Of a stretch of 64,000 nt of DNA, positions 1-10,187 are shown piece by piece. The notes under the pieces were generated by a model. The model was not told the origin of the DNA. It saw only the letters and a list, made by a program, of their open reading frames with translations, and did not search any database. The translations under genes were made by a program, and so were the position numbers. How positions within the stretch are numbered: position 1 is the stretch's first letter; every line of letters begins with the position of its first letter. The DNA comes from Protula sp. h YS-2021 (taxonomy: Eukaryota > Annelida > Polychaeta > Sabellida > Serpulidae): positions 20,365,066 to 20,429,065 of the forward strand of contig OX457033.1 of assembly GCA_949752745.1 (NCBI GenBank), given 5' to 3'.

Positions 1-420
1 GGAAAGAGGAGGTGAGAGGAGGAAAGAGCATGTACGAGGAGGAGGAAAGAGGAGGTGAGAGGTGGAAAGAGCATGTACGAGGAGGAGGAAAGAGGAGGTG
101 AGAGGGGAAAGAGGTGAGAGGCGGAAGGAGGAGGTGAGATAAAGTGAGAGGAGTGAAGATTATGTACGAGGAGGAAAGAGGAGATGAGAGGCGGGAGGAG
201 GTAAGAAGAGGTGAGAGGACAAAAGAACATGTGAGAAGAGTAGGTGAGAGAATGGAAGAGGGAGTGATGAGATGTGAGAGGAAGAAAGAGGAGATGAGGA
301 GAGAGAGGAGGAAACAAGGACTGAAAGGATTAAATAGGAGGGGAGGTGAAGGGAGGAAAGTGGGGTGAGAATAGTAAGGTGGGGGGGGGGGGGGGGAGAG
401 GAGGAAAGAAGGAGTTGTTC
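1..420. repeat. Purine-rich GA minisatellite with terminal G-run
   Basis: Almost pure A/G on the plus strand. The first ~110 bases repeat a unit containing 'gcatgtacgaggagg' and 'aaagaggaggtgagag'. Degenerate GGAAAGAGG/GTGAGAGG repeats follow, and the block ends in a G homopolymer near 380-397. The open frame across it encodes only Glu/Arg-rich low-complexity peptide, so I do not call a gene. Confidence 0.85.
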
Positions 421-1196
421 GTCCCTTGACCGCGTGACAGATATATTTTACACATCCATCCAGAAATCTTTCCCCGTTTTATGGTTCTGGAAGGGATTCA
501 TTTGAAAGTTGTTTTGAATTACTCCCCGATTTCGGGGAGGGGAAGGTGGGGAGGGGAAGGGGTAATTTTTACTTTGGCGCAACATGAATTAAATTTTAAT
601 TCTTCGGCAAGCCTCCAAACGTGAACAAATGACACAAAATCCATTTTTTATTGAATTCTTTGGGTAAACAATGTACAAGCACTGGATAATTAAGTGGAAA
701 ATAGCCTCTGACAAGGAAGAAAATTATTACACTTATTACAGTTACAACGATTGGTAAGGCCCAAAAACCCTCACGCATGTTCTCTATAGTCACCAACAAA
801 AATGCAAGAAGTAGAACAATGTAGTGTACAGTACGTGTTTTGTTTTATAAATAATTACGAAGCAGCAAAATGAGAACTGTTTACGCATTTTATGGTTGTA
901 AAGAAAACAGAGATTACCAGGATTTATAGAACAAGTATCGCGAACAAAAAAAGGGCGTAAATCAAATAAAGTGACATTCAGCTTAAGCAAGAGTGTTTCC
1001 TTTAGTTTCACAGAACTAACTGTTGCAGCGCAAATTGTCAAGTACATCTCTACGCAAAATCAGACACTTCAGTCTTGAAATAAAAAAATTATTTAAAGGT
1101 AAGTCCAGGTTATGTTTGAAAGAGAAACAACCGAAAATTCTACAAAGATTTCAGCTGTTGCAGGAGTTTATGTTTGAATGTTTCATCTCTGCTTCT
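421..1196. other. 3' flank of protease gene 1; no gene seen
   Basis: AT-rich sequence downstream of the stop codon of the minus-strand gene that ends at 1197. A minus-strand AATAAA (plus-strand tttatt near 647-652) could be its poly(A) signal, but this is weak evidence. The short open frames here have no recognisable content. Confidence 0.5.
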
Positions 1197-4100
1197 CTAG
1201 TGATCGTGGGAAGCAAGAGATCGCATGGATCCGGCGGAAGAAATGTCCCCGTAATGGTCCGACATTACCGGTGTCGCGGTGTTCATATCCGACACTAACG
1301 AGTTACAGGATCCGTTTTCACGGAAGCCAATTGTTTCAGGTGCCGTGTTCTGTTGGCTCGTCCTGGCCGGAGATAGGGGCACGTCTTCTGGAGGGAGTTC
1401 CCGTAACTCGAGGCACGATGCCGAGGTGAGACTCCTCACGCGTGCTGCCATGCCTTCCAGGTCCCTGGTGTTGCTGTGGATCTCCTCAGCGAGGCTTAGT
1501 GCTGATAAGCTTCGGTATCGCTGACCTTCTACCCTTGCATCTTGTCCACTTTGTTTTGATAGCAACAAGGATCGGTGACTCTTTGATTTTCTTTTAAATT
1601 TCGACACAAATTTTCCAAGCGAACGACCCAGGCTCCTTGCAAGCGAACGTTTTTTTGAGTGGCCATTTTTTGTAACATTCTGGTCCCGATCAGGATTTTC
1701 TATATCAGAACCGACAGCGTAGTGATGTTGTTTCTCTGGCACGCTGCCAGCAGCCTCCCAGGTAGCGTACGGTTTTGGCCTCTCGCAACTTGATTCTGAA
1801 TCGGAGTCAGCTGATTTTATATCACGCTGCATCGTCTTTGATCTGGAGCGCCTTGACTCGCCGCTGGATCTCCGCGGGCGGACTAACTCTTTCTTAGTTC
1901 TGGCTTTCGGTGTGACAACCTGCTGATTGGCGAGCGCCTTGTCCGTGATTTGAGGTGGATTTGTGTCACCAGTTTTCTTGCGCACTGATTCAACACTGTT
2001 AGCTTTTAGGTTTATTTCGACGGTAATCGAATTATTGTCTGCCATAAAATCGGACGCAACAGGAATTTCGAAACGATCCAACAGTTCTTCAAAGCTGTCA
2101 TCAGTGGCTAGCTGCTGCCTTGGAGAGTCATTCTGAGCTTTTGAACTGGCTTGCTTCAACTGTGGGCTCAGGTTGCGAAGATGTATTCCGTGTTCGTTCC
2201 CCTGGGATTCTGTGATATCTTGCGATTTTGACCGCATCGCGTGGTCCTGCCTAAGGTCTGGATTTAGCTCTGCGAACTTTCCTTCTCGTGTTGCCATAGA
2301 TTTGGTGTTTGATGTCAGGGTAAGTGCTCCTGACCCGTTTCCTCCAGAACGGTAGCGGTTCTGTTCTGGTGATTGGTCTTTCGCTTCACACTTCAGTGTT
2401 GCCGTGTTTCCCGTCCCTAGACCCATATTACCCGCCGCTAGGCCTGTGTTACCCATCTCGGGGTCTGTGTTAGCCGCCGCTAGGCCTATGTTACCCACTG
2501 CCAGGCTTGAGTTAGTAACCGCTAGGCTTGTGTTACCCACCGCTAGGCCCGTAATATCCACTGATTGGTCTGTGTTATCCGCGGATGGGTTTGTATTACC
2601 CGCCGACAGGCCTGTGTTACCCGCCGGAGGGCTTGCATTACCCGTCGACGGGCCTGCGTCACCCAGTGCTTCTTCATTTGACATCGACGAAATTCCAGAA
2701 TCTTTAGCGCATTGTGGAATATGATATTCAATATTCTTTTTGTACTTTTCACTTAAGAAACATTTGCCAAACTTAAGGGAGGCGCAGTAAGTTAAGTGAT
2801 AAAATATCTCCCCAGTCGAGCCAACTTTGTGTATATCTTCGCTTCCACCCCAGACTAAGCCAATGGCAATCAATTGCGTCGTTTCGGGATGGCGACCAAA
2901 TATTAGCGCCCCACTATCGCCTTCTCTGGCTAAACTCTGGTTGTCGCTAGTTTTATATTTCTCCTTCAGTTCAACAGCAAATCCTCCCTTGCACATAACG
3001 CCTTTGATGGTTATCATATCGATGTCGGTATCGACTATGCGCCCTACTCTTGTTCCCGATACGCTCCCGTGCATAAACACCTCTTGCCCAAGCAATTTCG
3101 TAAGATCCTCCGTGTAAATCGCCATGTTCATGGGACTACTTGAAGCATTTCTGTCCCGATAGACCATGTCGACATTTGATTGGTTCAAAAATTTATCGTC
3201 GACGGGTAAGAGGAGAATGTCAATCAGATTTGTGTCACCAGCCTCGTTTTCGTAACCGCCATAATATCCCAGGAATCCCCCACTACTTATTTTGTCAACG
3301 ACGTTCTGGGTAACTCCAGTATAAGCATTTCGTTTCGAATGAGCAGAAAGAAAGACGAGTTTTTCTCTTTCGCCATCTCGTAGTTTTTCTTCGGGAACAC
3401 TGTGACAACAGGTGAGGATGTACTTTTTCTCACTGACTGAGTCACTGACGAGGAGTCCTATAGTCCAAAGGAATGATAACCGCAAATGGGCCGAAACCAT
3501 GGGCTGGCACATGGTATCAAAATTCTTATCCAGACGCTCGTCCATCCACCAGTCAATAGGGATAGGAAACACAACGCCACCTGGTGTCATGTGCTCTTTG
3601 ATGTTATATTTGTTGTTTCCACTGTTGGCAAAAGGGCCAAACAGCGTTATGGGGCGGATCTTTTGAATTTCAAAGTAAGCCTTATATCTCTCGTACTCTA
3701 TTAATTGTAGAAACTCCTCAAACTCAGCGCTGTCAGTGCTGTCGGAGTATATGGTTATTTTCCCGTCTTTATCGCATTTGACGCTACGCTGAATGCATTG
3801 TGGCACGTTCCTGAAAGCCAATATTTTCCAATATATCAATATTCTTTTCTATTGATTTGTTCAACTTCTCAGCCTGTTTTCAGACGACGTCGGGATTATC
3901 AACGTATCCCAATTCAAGCTGGCAACAGCAAGGATAGTTCAATGCACTTACGATATTGTCTCAATTTTTACGGACTCTTTAGTGATTTAATAGCTTAAGT
4001 GTAATATGTAGTTTGAGTCAATATTGAGTTCGCATTTTAAAGAGTAGGCTGCGTAAAATACAGCAAAAAAAAAAATAAATAAAAAATAAAAAATAAAAAA

Positions 4101-4440
4101 AGAAAGAAAGATTTACTTGATTTAGGTACTTCAAATTTTACTTTTTAATATTTGAATATTTTCCACATAGCAACCTTAATAGAGCTTTACTATCCAAGGG
4201 AAGATTTAAGAAGACGCTTAGTTTGCAGTGTATTATCCAATAACTTAGTCAAACTGCAGGGAGAGCTACGAACCTTCTGGTTTTGGCAATGTACTGCTGG
4301 TAGACGTCAGCCAGGAAAGGCGTTTGTTCAGATTCAGTTTGTGTTTCACCTAAAACCATAGAAATTCAAATTTTGAAAAGACTAATACTAACACACATAC
4401 ACACACACACAAACACACACAGACATATATATATATATAC

Positions 4441-4533
<93 letters not shown>

Positions 4534-6448
4534 CATATAAAAAATATAATGGCAATAGCAGACAACGCTGGAAATCGACATATTTTTGAGGTTCTAGTTC
4601 AGCTTCTCTGTTTAAATGTGTTGGTTAAACGGCACATTGGAAATAACGGTGCAATTTCACGATCCCTGCCATGTCGTTATAACATAGTTGTACTGTATCT
4701 GATTACTTGGAAACAGAACAGTTTTCACGTTTTGTCTGGTGCTCTCTCCCACCACTGGTTCTTTCCGGAAAACCGAAAAAACTGGACTCTAAAATGATAA
4801 GGAAATTGTATGATTTTTCTGTCGTCTTGTTATTAGAATTATACATAAGAGGGATTTCTGGGATGGCCCCACGCCAAAAAGAAAAAAAGAAAAGAAAATG
4901 GACCCATTTTTAAAGCCTTGGGGGTCATAAAATGAACTTATCACAAGAAACAAATTTGGTCGATTTTGCAACATATTTTCTTCACTAAATAAACAATGTT
5001 TGATAAAACAAGTACACATTTCTTTCAACCGTTCTTAAAATATTGTTGGGGACTGACAGCGTTTCTACTGCTTTTTGAGCTCAGCAGCACATTATAAGAG
5101 TAGCTAATGAAAATGATAAAAAAATATGAATAAAAAAATTATAAAAAAAATAACAAAAAATGGCCCCACCGCAAAAAAATCTGGGGGCCATTTTCAGAAA
5201 CTGGGGCCATAGGGGCCAAAAAACTTTGGGACTATTTTTAGACTCGGGGGGGGGGGGGGGCATGGCCCCCGCCAAAATGATCCCTGCATAGTATTATGAG
5301 TTGTGGGTGGTTTACTGATGGCCTCATTAGTTCTGTTTACACTCACCCTGTTGCTTTGGACATGATTCCACGGCATCTGAGATTTGGTGGAATATTTTGA
5401 CGATTCTTTGCTGCGTCGGGTTTTCTCTCGGGTATACATCTAAACGACGTCGTTCCTTGTAGAATTGCTCGAGAATATTTCCGGACGCTTCGAAGATATC
5501 TGTTCCTACATCATGGATTTCAGGCGGCGAGGGGAATTCGCTAGAAGCATAGCTGATCAGCTCTGCTTGGACTACAAACATCCACCATAAAATCAGCGAG
5601 GCCTCCCACGCGAAATAGCCCTTGTCGTCCGCAAGGAATGCGTCTCGAGCTTTTCGCAGTGAGTTTAGGATCCCTTCCTTATTTGGCTTGAACCCGGTGA
5701 TAAGTTGGGCTTGTTTCAGGCTTAACCAGAAGTGGGCTACATGGAACCATGCTGTAAGGTCGCAGGCCTCGCGTAGAACCACTTCTTTCTCGAGTCTTTC
5801 AATTAGTTCTTCAGCACTTTTCAGCTTGCCTGTAGCCACTAAGTGCAGCGCATGAATGCTGTCTATTTTAATGCAAATGAACGAATAAGCGTCGCCCTTC
5901 AGACTTCTCTTTTGGGTATCTTTTATTTCTTGAATTCTGTCGTCGATGCCCGGTTGTTGGGTGTGAAATCCAAGAATTCCATATTTTGACCAGGGTTGGA
6001 TTGCGTAAGAAGCTAATTGGCCGAAAGCCAAAGGCTGTAATTTGCTCTTTTCCTCAAGTATTTTTTCGATGTTGAGTCTGACGGCAAAGCATTGGTGTTG
6101 AGAAATAAACTGAAGGAAGCTCCTTTTCCCTAAAAACCGCTCGTAGTAACGATCCAGCTCTGGTTTTTTTATGGAACCGGGAACATCATAAAGTGTTAAT
6201 TTTGGGTAATCCTTTTCGGTGTCCTTGGTAGAGTCAGCGGGTGCAGTTTCAAGCTCCTTTGCTGTGCCAAGGGATTCTTTCTGTTCTGTGAAGAGTTCCT
6301 TTGTGTGAGAGAAGCCGTTTTTCATTGGTGTGTACCCTGCTTGCTTCAGCAACAATTCGCGTTGCTTTGTGGGCTTGACACAAAGTGCACCGTCCGATTG
6401 TGGATGTCCCCTCATTGATGAACCGTAACGGTAATGTGAGAAGTTCAT
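1197..6448 (-). CDS. Fused TPR-like/trypsin-fold protease protein, paralogue 1
   Basis: Three coding exons on the minus strand: 6448-5347, 4349-4274 and 3810-1197 (1,263 residues). Junctions: donor GTGAGT (phase 1), acceptor TTTTAG, donor GTTCGT (weak, phase 2), acceptor CTTTCAG. The first exon (residues 1-367) encodes aromatic-rich helices, including CDLTAWFHVAHFWL (229-242) and GYFAWEAS with WWMF (277-291), resembling TPR-like helical pairs. The 25-residue linker exon ends in YIAKTR. The protease domain follows, with His529 in TCCHS, Asp590 in LIDILLL and Ser692 in AREGDSGAL, in the order of PA-clan/S1 trypsin folds. There is no signal peptide, so an intracellular site is inferred. The tail holds DSGISS (763-768), heptad repeats (~781-862) and a very basic stretch (~1112-1137). 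Function is unknown; regulated limited proteolysis is a guess. The neighbour at 10188-14617 is its paralogue. A 5' UTR intron is likely. Confidence 0.85.
1578..1655 (-). other. Basic amphipathic segment in tail of paralogue 1
   Basis: Encodes a run containing KKRSLARSLGRSLGKFV and then SKFKRKSKS, with Lys/Arg and hydrophobic residues at roughly helical spacing. This could be a nuclear localisation signal or a membrane-binding helix; the sequence does not decide between them. Paralogue 2 has a shorter hydrophobic/basic stretch (IIQKILGALTSKSK) at a similar place. Confidence 0.5.
2403..2645 (-). repeat. In-frame 21-bp coding minisatellite (7-residue repeats)
   Basis: Within exon 3 of protease paralogue 1. 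About eleven imperfect units of seven residues, consensus (A/V)GNTGLA, follow one another directly after the DSGISS motif. Paralogue 2 lacks the block, so it expanded after the duplication. Its antisense strand is also open, but that frame is a shadow of the repeat. Confidence 0.85.
2685..2702 (-). other. DSGISS motif (candidate beta-TrCP phosphodegron), paralogue 1
   Basis: Encodes D-S-G-I-S-S just after the protease domain. It fits DSG-phi-x-S, the known recognition motif of the SCF beta-TrCP ubiquitin ligase when both serines are phosphorylated. The same six residues occur at the same place in paralogue 2 while the flanking tail has diverged. Confidence 0.45.
4274..4349 (-). CDS. 76-nt linker exon of protease paralogue 1
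   Basis: Acceptor TTTTAG at 4351-4350 and donor GT at 4273-4272. It receives one base from exon 1 (giving Gly) and passes two bases to exon 3 (giving Arg). It encodes ETQTESEQTPFLADVYQQ then YIAKTR. The matching exon at 12950-13025 has the same length and phase and encodes a similar peptide with TPFLAD and YIAKTR in place. This shared peptide is what ties the two long open frames into one gene. Confidence 0.88.
4390..4529. repeat. (CA)n-(TA)n microsatellite
   Basis: CA repeats pass into about 100 bp of uninterrupted TA inside intron 1 of protease paralogue 1 (intron 4350-5346). The rest of that intron is AT-rich, with a G-run near 5248-5261, and no further coding exon is seen. Confidence 0.95.
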
Positions 6449-6477
6449 CAGCTTTTTAAGGATGCTTCACTGTTCTT
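6449..6477 (-). other. 5' UTR end and splice acceptor of protease paralogue 1
   Basis: On the minus strand, TTTTGTTTTCAG precedes position 6477, and the ATG follows 29 bases later at 6448. This is a strong acceptor, so the first coding exon probably has a non-coding exon further upstream. That exon could not be located. Confidence 0.6.
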
Positions 6478-6652
6478 CTGAAAACAAAACAATTACAATA
6501 AGAGCAAGCAGTATTTTTCTGTTGGAGTTTACCATATAATGGTAAGATTTAACCTTTACCTTTCTCTGTCAAGTCACTTTTCAAACGTTTTGATTTTCTG
6601 TCTGTCCAGACTCCCAAAATAAAGGGGAAAAAAAGAAACACCTTGAACAATA

Positions 6653-6840
6653 CGGTAAAACTCTGTATAACGACATTCGATATTGTCATATATCGACATA
6701 TAGCTTATTACGACATTACGACATCAAGAACCATATAAGCATTTTACTATTTAAAATTATCGGTTATAACGACACATCTCGATATCGACGTGTATGTAAT
6801 TTTTCGGTCCTGGCCATGTCGTTTCAAAGGGGCTCCACTG
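6653..6840. mobile_element. Tigger/pogo-like MITE
   Basis: The ends are related inverted repeats (left cggtaaaactctgtataacg; right, reversed, cagtggagcccctttgaaac, both running into 'acgacat') and the element is flanked by TA on both sides. TA target duplication and CAGT-like termini are typical of Tc1/mariner-superfamily Tigger elements. The interior has no coding capacity. It lies just upstream of protease paralogue 1. Confidence 0.75.
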
Positions 6841-7209
6841 TATTTGCGCACTTTCGCTTCATGTGGCATTCAAAACCAGGAGACGATCAGCATTTATCCG
6901 TTAGCTGACGTCAAGATATTTGAATGACTACTCTTGACGTTTTTTTTTTCCTTCTGTGTTTAATAAGCTAAACTAAGTGTGCTGATTTCATTTGCCTTAA
7001 ATTCATGTGTCATTGTGATATATTCAGAGAATAAATCGGTCCAATGCTGGGAAGGCGATTTTATAGGTTGTTAGAGGGCTTCCTGGATATTTTTTTTTCT
7101 AAATTCAAGAGAGTAGAGAGTAGGGAGCGTATCACTTTCAAAAAATTATTATTCCTCTGTTTCATTCAGTTCGATACTGCAACACCTGATACAAAACTAA
7201 TTGTATTTG

Positions 7210-8065
7210 TTAGTCCCCCGCCGCCGCGCAGCGCGGAGCGGGGGACTATAGTATTCCTGTCTGTCTGTCCGTCCGTCCGTGTGGCGACACTTGGAAGCAC
7301 AAATCTCAGCCGCTGTTCAACCCTGGCTTGTGATTTTTGCTACAGTGAAAGTATATGTATTGAAGTTGTGCGGCGTCACATTATTTTTCGATTCGGCCAC
7401 AGAAATGACGAAATGGCGACTTGTTGATATCTCAGCCGCTATTGAACCCTGACTTTTGATTGTTGCTAGAGTGAAAATATATATATTGAAGTTGTGTGAC
7501 GTTGCATTATTTTTCGATTCGGCCAAAAATTGACAAAATGGCGACTTGTTGAAAATAGGCAATTTGCAGTATTTCTGTTGCCTACAGTGCAACTTTGTGC
7601 ACGCGATATCTCAGCCGCTATTGAACCCTGGCTTTTGATTGTTGGTAGAGTGAAAATATATATATTGAAGTTGTGTGACGTTGCATTATTTTTCGATTCG
7701 GCCAAAAATTGACAAAATGGCGACTTGTTGAAAATAGGCAATTTGCAGTATTTCTGTTGCCTACAGTGCAACTTTGTGCACGCGATATCTCAGCCGCTAT
7801 TGAACCCTGGCTTTTGATTGTTGCTACATTGAAAATATACATATTGAAGTTGTGTGACGTCGCATTATATTTTTATTCGGCCAAAAATTGACAAAATGGC
7901 AACTTGTTGAAAATAGGCAATTTGCAGTATTTCTGTTGCCTACAGTGCAACTTTGTGCACGCAATATCTCAGCCGCTATTGAACCCTGGCTTTTGATTGT
8001 TGCTACAGTGAAAATATATATAATGAAGTTGTGCGACGTCGTATTATTTTTCAATTCGACCATAG
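7210..8065. repeat. 179-bp tandem repeat with GC-rich hairpin head
   Basis: A GC-rich hairpin (about 7215-7249, arms agtccccc and gggggact) and a CTGT/CCGT run lead into tandem units. The anchor 'tctcagccgct' recurs at 7304, 7430, 7609, 7788 and 7967, giving 126 bp once and then 179 bp three times. Open frames on both strands are repeat shadows. Confidence 0.9.
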
Positions 8066-9465
8066 TTCGTGGCCGGGGACATTCATCAGTTTAACTGATA
8101 ACTTGTTTTTTTTTTTTTTTTTGTTTGTTTGTCTGTTTTTTTTTTGTTTTGTTTTTTTTTTCTTCAGATTTTAATATTGTAAGTATGAAATAAATACTGA
8201 CCTCTGCGGAAGAGTATATCGTTCCATAAGTACTGTGGTCTCTGTAGAAAACGAATATTCCTAAGTCGCACGTCCCCCCAAACTCCAACGATAATGAAAC
8301 TACTGCGGTTGTAAGTAAACAAACGTGTACTGTGTATAGAGTACTGCGACAGCCAGGTGCTCTAATACGGAATGATTGTCTTGTTATATTTGGTTTAGGG
8401 GTGTGCCGAGTAAGCGAGGGATCGCGTCGGGAGTCGAGTGTGACTGTTATTTGGACAATTCTCCTTTTCCTTATTGCCTGATCTGTTTAGCATTAGACAT
8501 CGATAAATATTCTCACTTATACCCCAATATAATTGAAACCGGTTGATTACATAACCGATTTTCGGAAGAAATTCATGCATTTATTGGATTTCCTCGGTAC
8601 GCATATTGCCTTCTTGTGCCTTCTTTGAACTGTTTATTTTGCCATTATCATTTTATTCATTTCTTTCATCAGAATTTAGACCCAGTTTCCGTAATTATGG
8701 GAAAATCTGGTATAATTCTTATTGTGTTCTCCATGTGATCAACGGACGGGTTCATATTTTTACGAACTGTATATTACATGTGTTTACACCAGGCCAGTAT
8801 ATTTGTAACGAGGTCTAAGCGAGACTGGGGTGGCGCCTTTGGTCATGACACCGCCAACGCCATGTCTAGTTGTGATATTTATCCGACGTTATTAGCACTG
8901 ATTTCTTCACTGTATTAGTGGATTATGACGAGTGGTTTACTCTGCGAAGTGGATGACTCTGTTTTATATTCATGAGGCCCTACCGTGTACCCGGGTTCTT
9001 GGCTGTTGCTTGTCGGAAACTCGATGAATGAATTTACCACTGCTTTCAGCCCTAGACTCACGACAATCATTCAAACCCGCTACTATTGATCAGTATTTAA
9101 AGTGTTATTATTTTATTTATTTATTGATTTATTTTTGCCTGGTTATAAGATTTAATAGGTTACTTAAGATATAGCCACTTCCCACGCGTTTACTTTGAGT
9201 GCATAATTCGTAACGGAATGTGTTCTTTTTATAGACCTTCCTTGTTCCGAGGCTTATTTTGAAGGAGGATAGCTTGCATGGTGTGGCCATTTTATTAGGT
9301 GACTGTCGTCCGTTTATGTGTCGTATGTGTTTTCTAGTGCTATTTTCAGTTGATATCTGATTTTTTTTTCTCAACGGAATATAATAATTACATAATAATA
9401 TATGTCGATATCAATAGCTTTTATTAGTAAACATCTGAACATAGTTCTAATGATAAGAATATTCG
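8066..9465. other. Intergenic region between the two paralogues; no gene seen
   Basis: Poly(T)-rich stretches at 8106-8162, then mixed-composition DNA. No long coding frame or RNA gene was recognised. It may include 3' processing signals of paralogue 2 (AATAAA-type runs on the minus strand near 9110-9135). Confidence 0.5.
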
Positions 9466-9858
9466 ATTACAGCCCAGTATTGAGCCTTCGAATATTTTGG
9501 TGACTGCCCAGTTGGCCTACGACTCATAATGCCTGCGGGTGAGAACGCCAGCGATTTGAAATTTGACTTGAAATGAAAAGAAGTGCAGGCAGCAAGTTCA
9601 TCTTGTTTCCAGTTCCTTCCAAAAGCACACTGATACAATGAACTCAACACAAAAATCTAATCTAATGACGATATACTCCGGGGACTTATGACGATATACT
9701 CCGGGGACCTATGACGAAACACTCCGGAGAAGATGTGACGTGCTCTAAAATTATGGTGTGTTGAAAATACAAATTTCCAAATAACAAGCATTATGAGCCG
9801 TGTGCCAAATGGGCAGTCAGCAAAATATTCGAAAGTTCAATATACAGTGGGACATTCG
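9466..9858. mobile_element. Non-autonomous inverted-repeat element (~390 bp)
   Basis: The arm at about 9467-9536 and the arm at about 9788-9857 are reverse complements over ~70 bp with mismatches, sharing ttcgaatattttg, tgactgccca and ctcataatgc. Three copies of a 23-bp direct repeat (atgacgatatactccggg) lie between them at 9665-9733. There is no coding content. Confidence 0.7.
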
Positions 9859-10187
9859 TAAAAAAAGTAATGTTGTTATTTATCACAGCTAACGCCGATA
9901 ACTGTAGCTGAATTGTTTGCCCTCTATTTTTCTATTTCTTTAACGGATGACATTAATCCCACTATTGGGATCTTTGCCTCCCTACCCCCCCCCCCTCATC
10001 CTCCCCCCTCCCCCCACCACCCACCCCGCAAGCTCCGTCCTGTGAAGGTCTTTACTGCGTATCTATGGCTTTGGGGGCTAACAGCAGCACAGCGGTTTCC
10101 AGAACGGGATGGCCTTCGCTCTGCAGTGACTCAGTTTTCGTGTTAAGTGTCGCAGTCTACTCTTTAGTGGCATATCTTTGGTTGAAA
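9859..10187. other. 3' flank of protease paralogue 2
   Basis: Contains a C-rich low-complexity tract (about 9975-10030). It lies directly downstream of the minus-strand stop codon at 10190-10188. No gene is seen. Confidence 0.5.

Noticed and set aside
144..368. 74-codon Glu/Arg-rich frame
   Set aside because: It is a translation of purine-rich low-complexity DNA with no other gene signal.
2404..2724. Plus-strand 106-codon frame with Pro/Val/Leu repeats
   Set aside because: It is the antisense shadow of the coding heptad repeat of protease paralogue 1.
1197..3839. Protease open frame as a separate 880-residue gene starting at 3839
   Set aside because: The first codon is TTG, not ATG, and the first residues lie in a CTTTCAG acceptor context. 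The phase matches the 76-nt exon upstream, so this is exon 3 of a larger gene.
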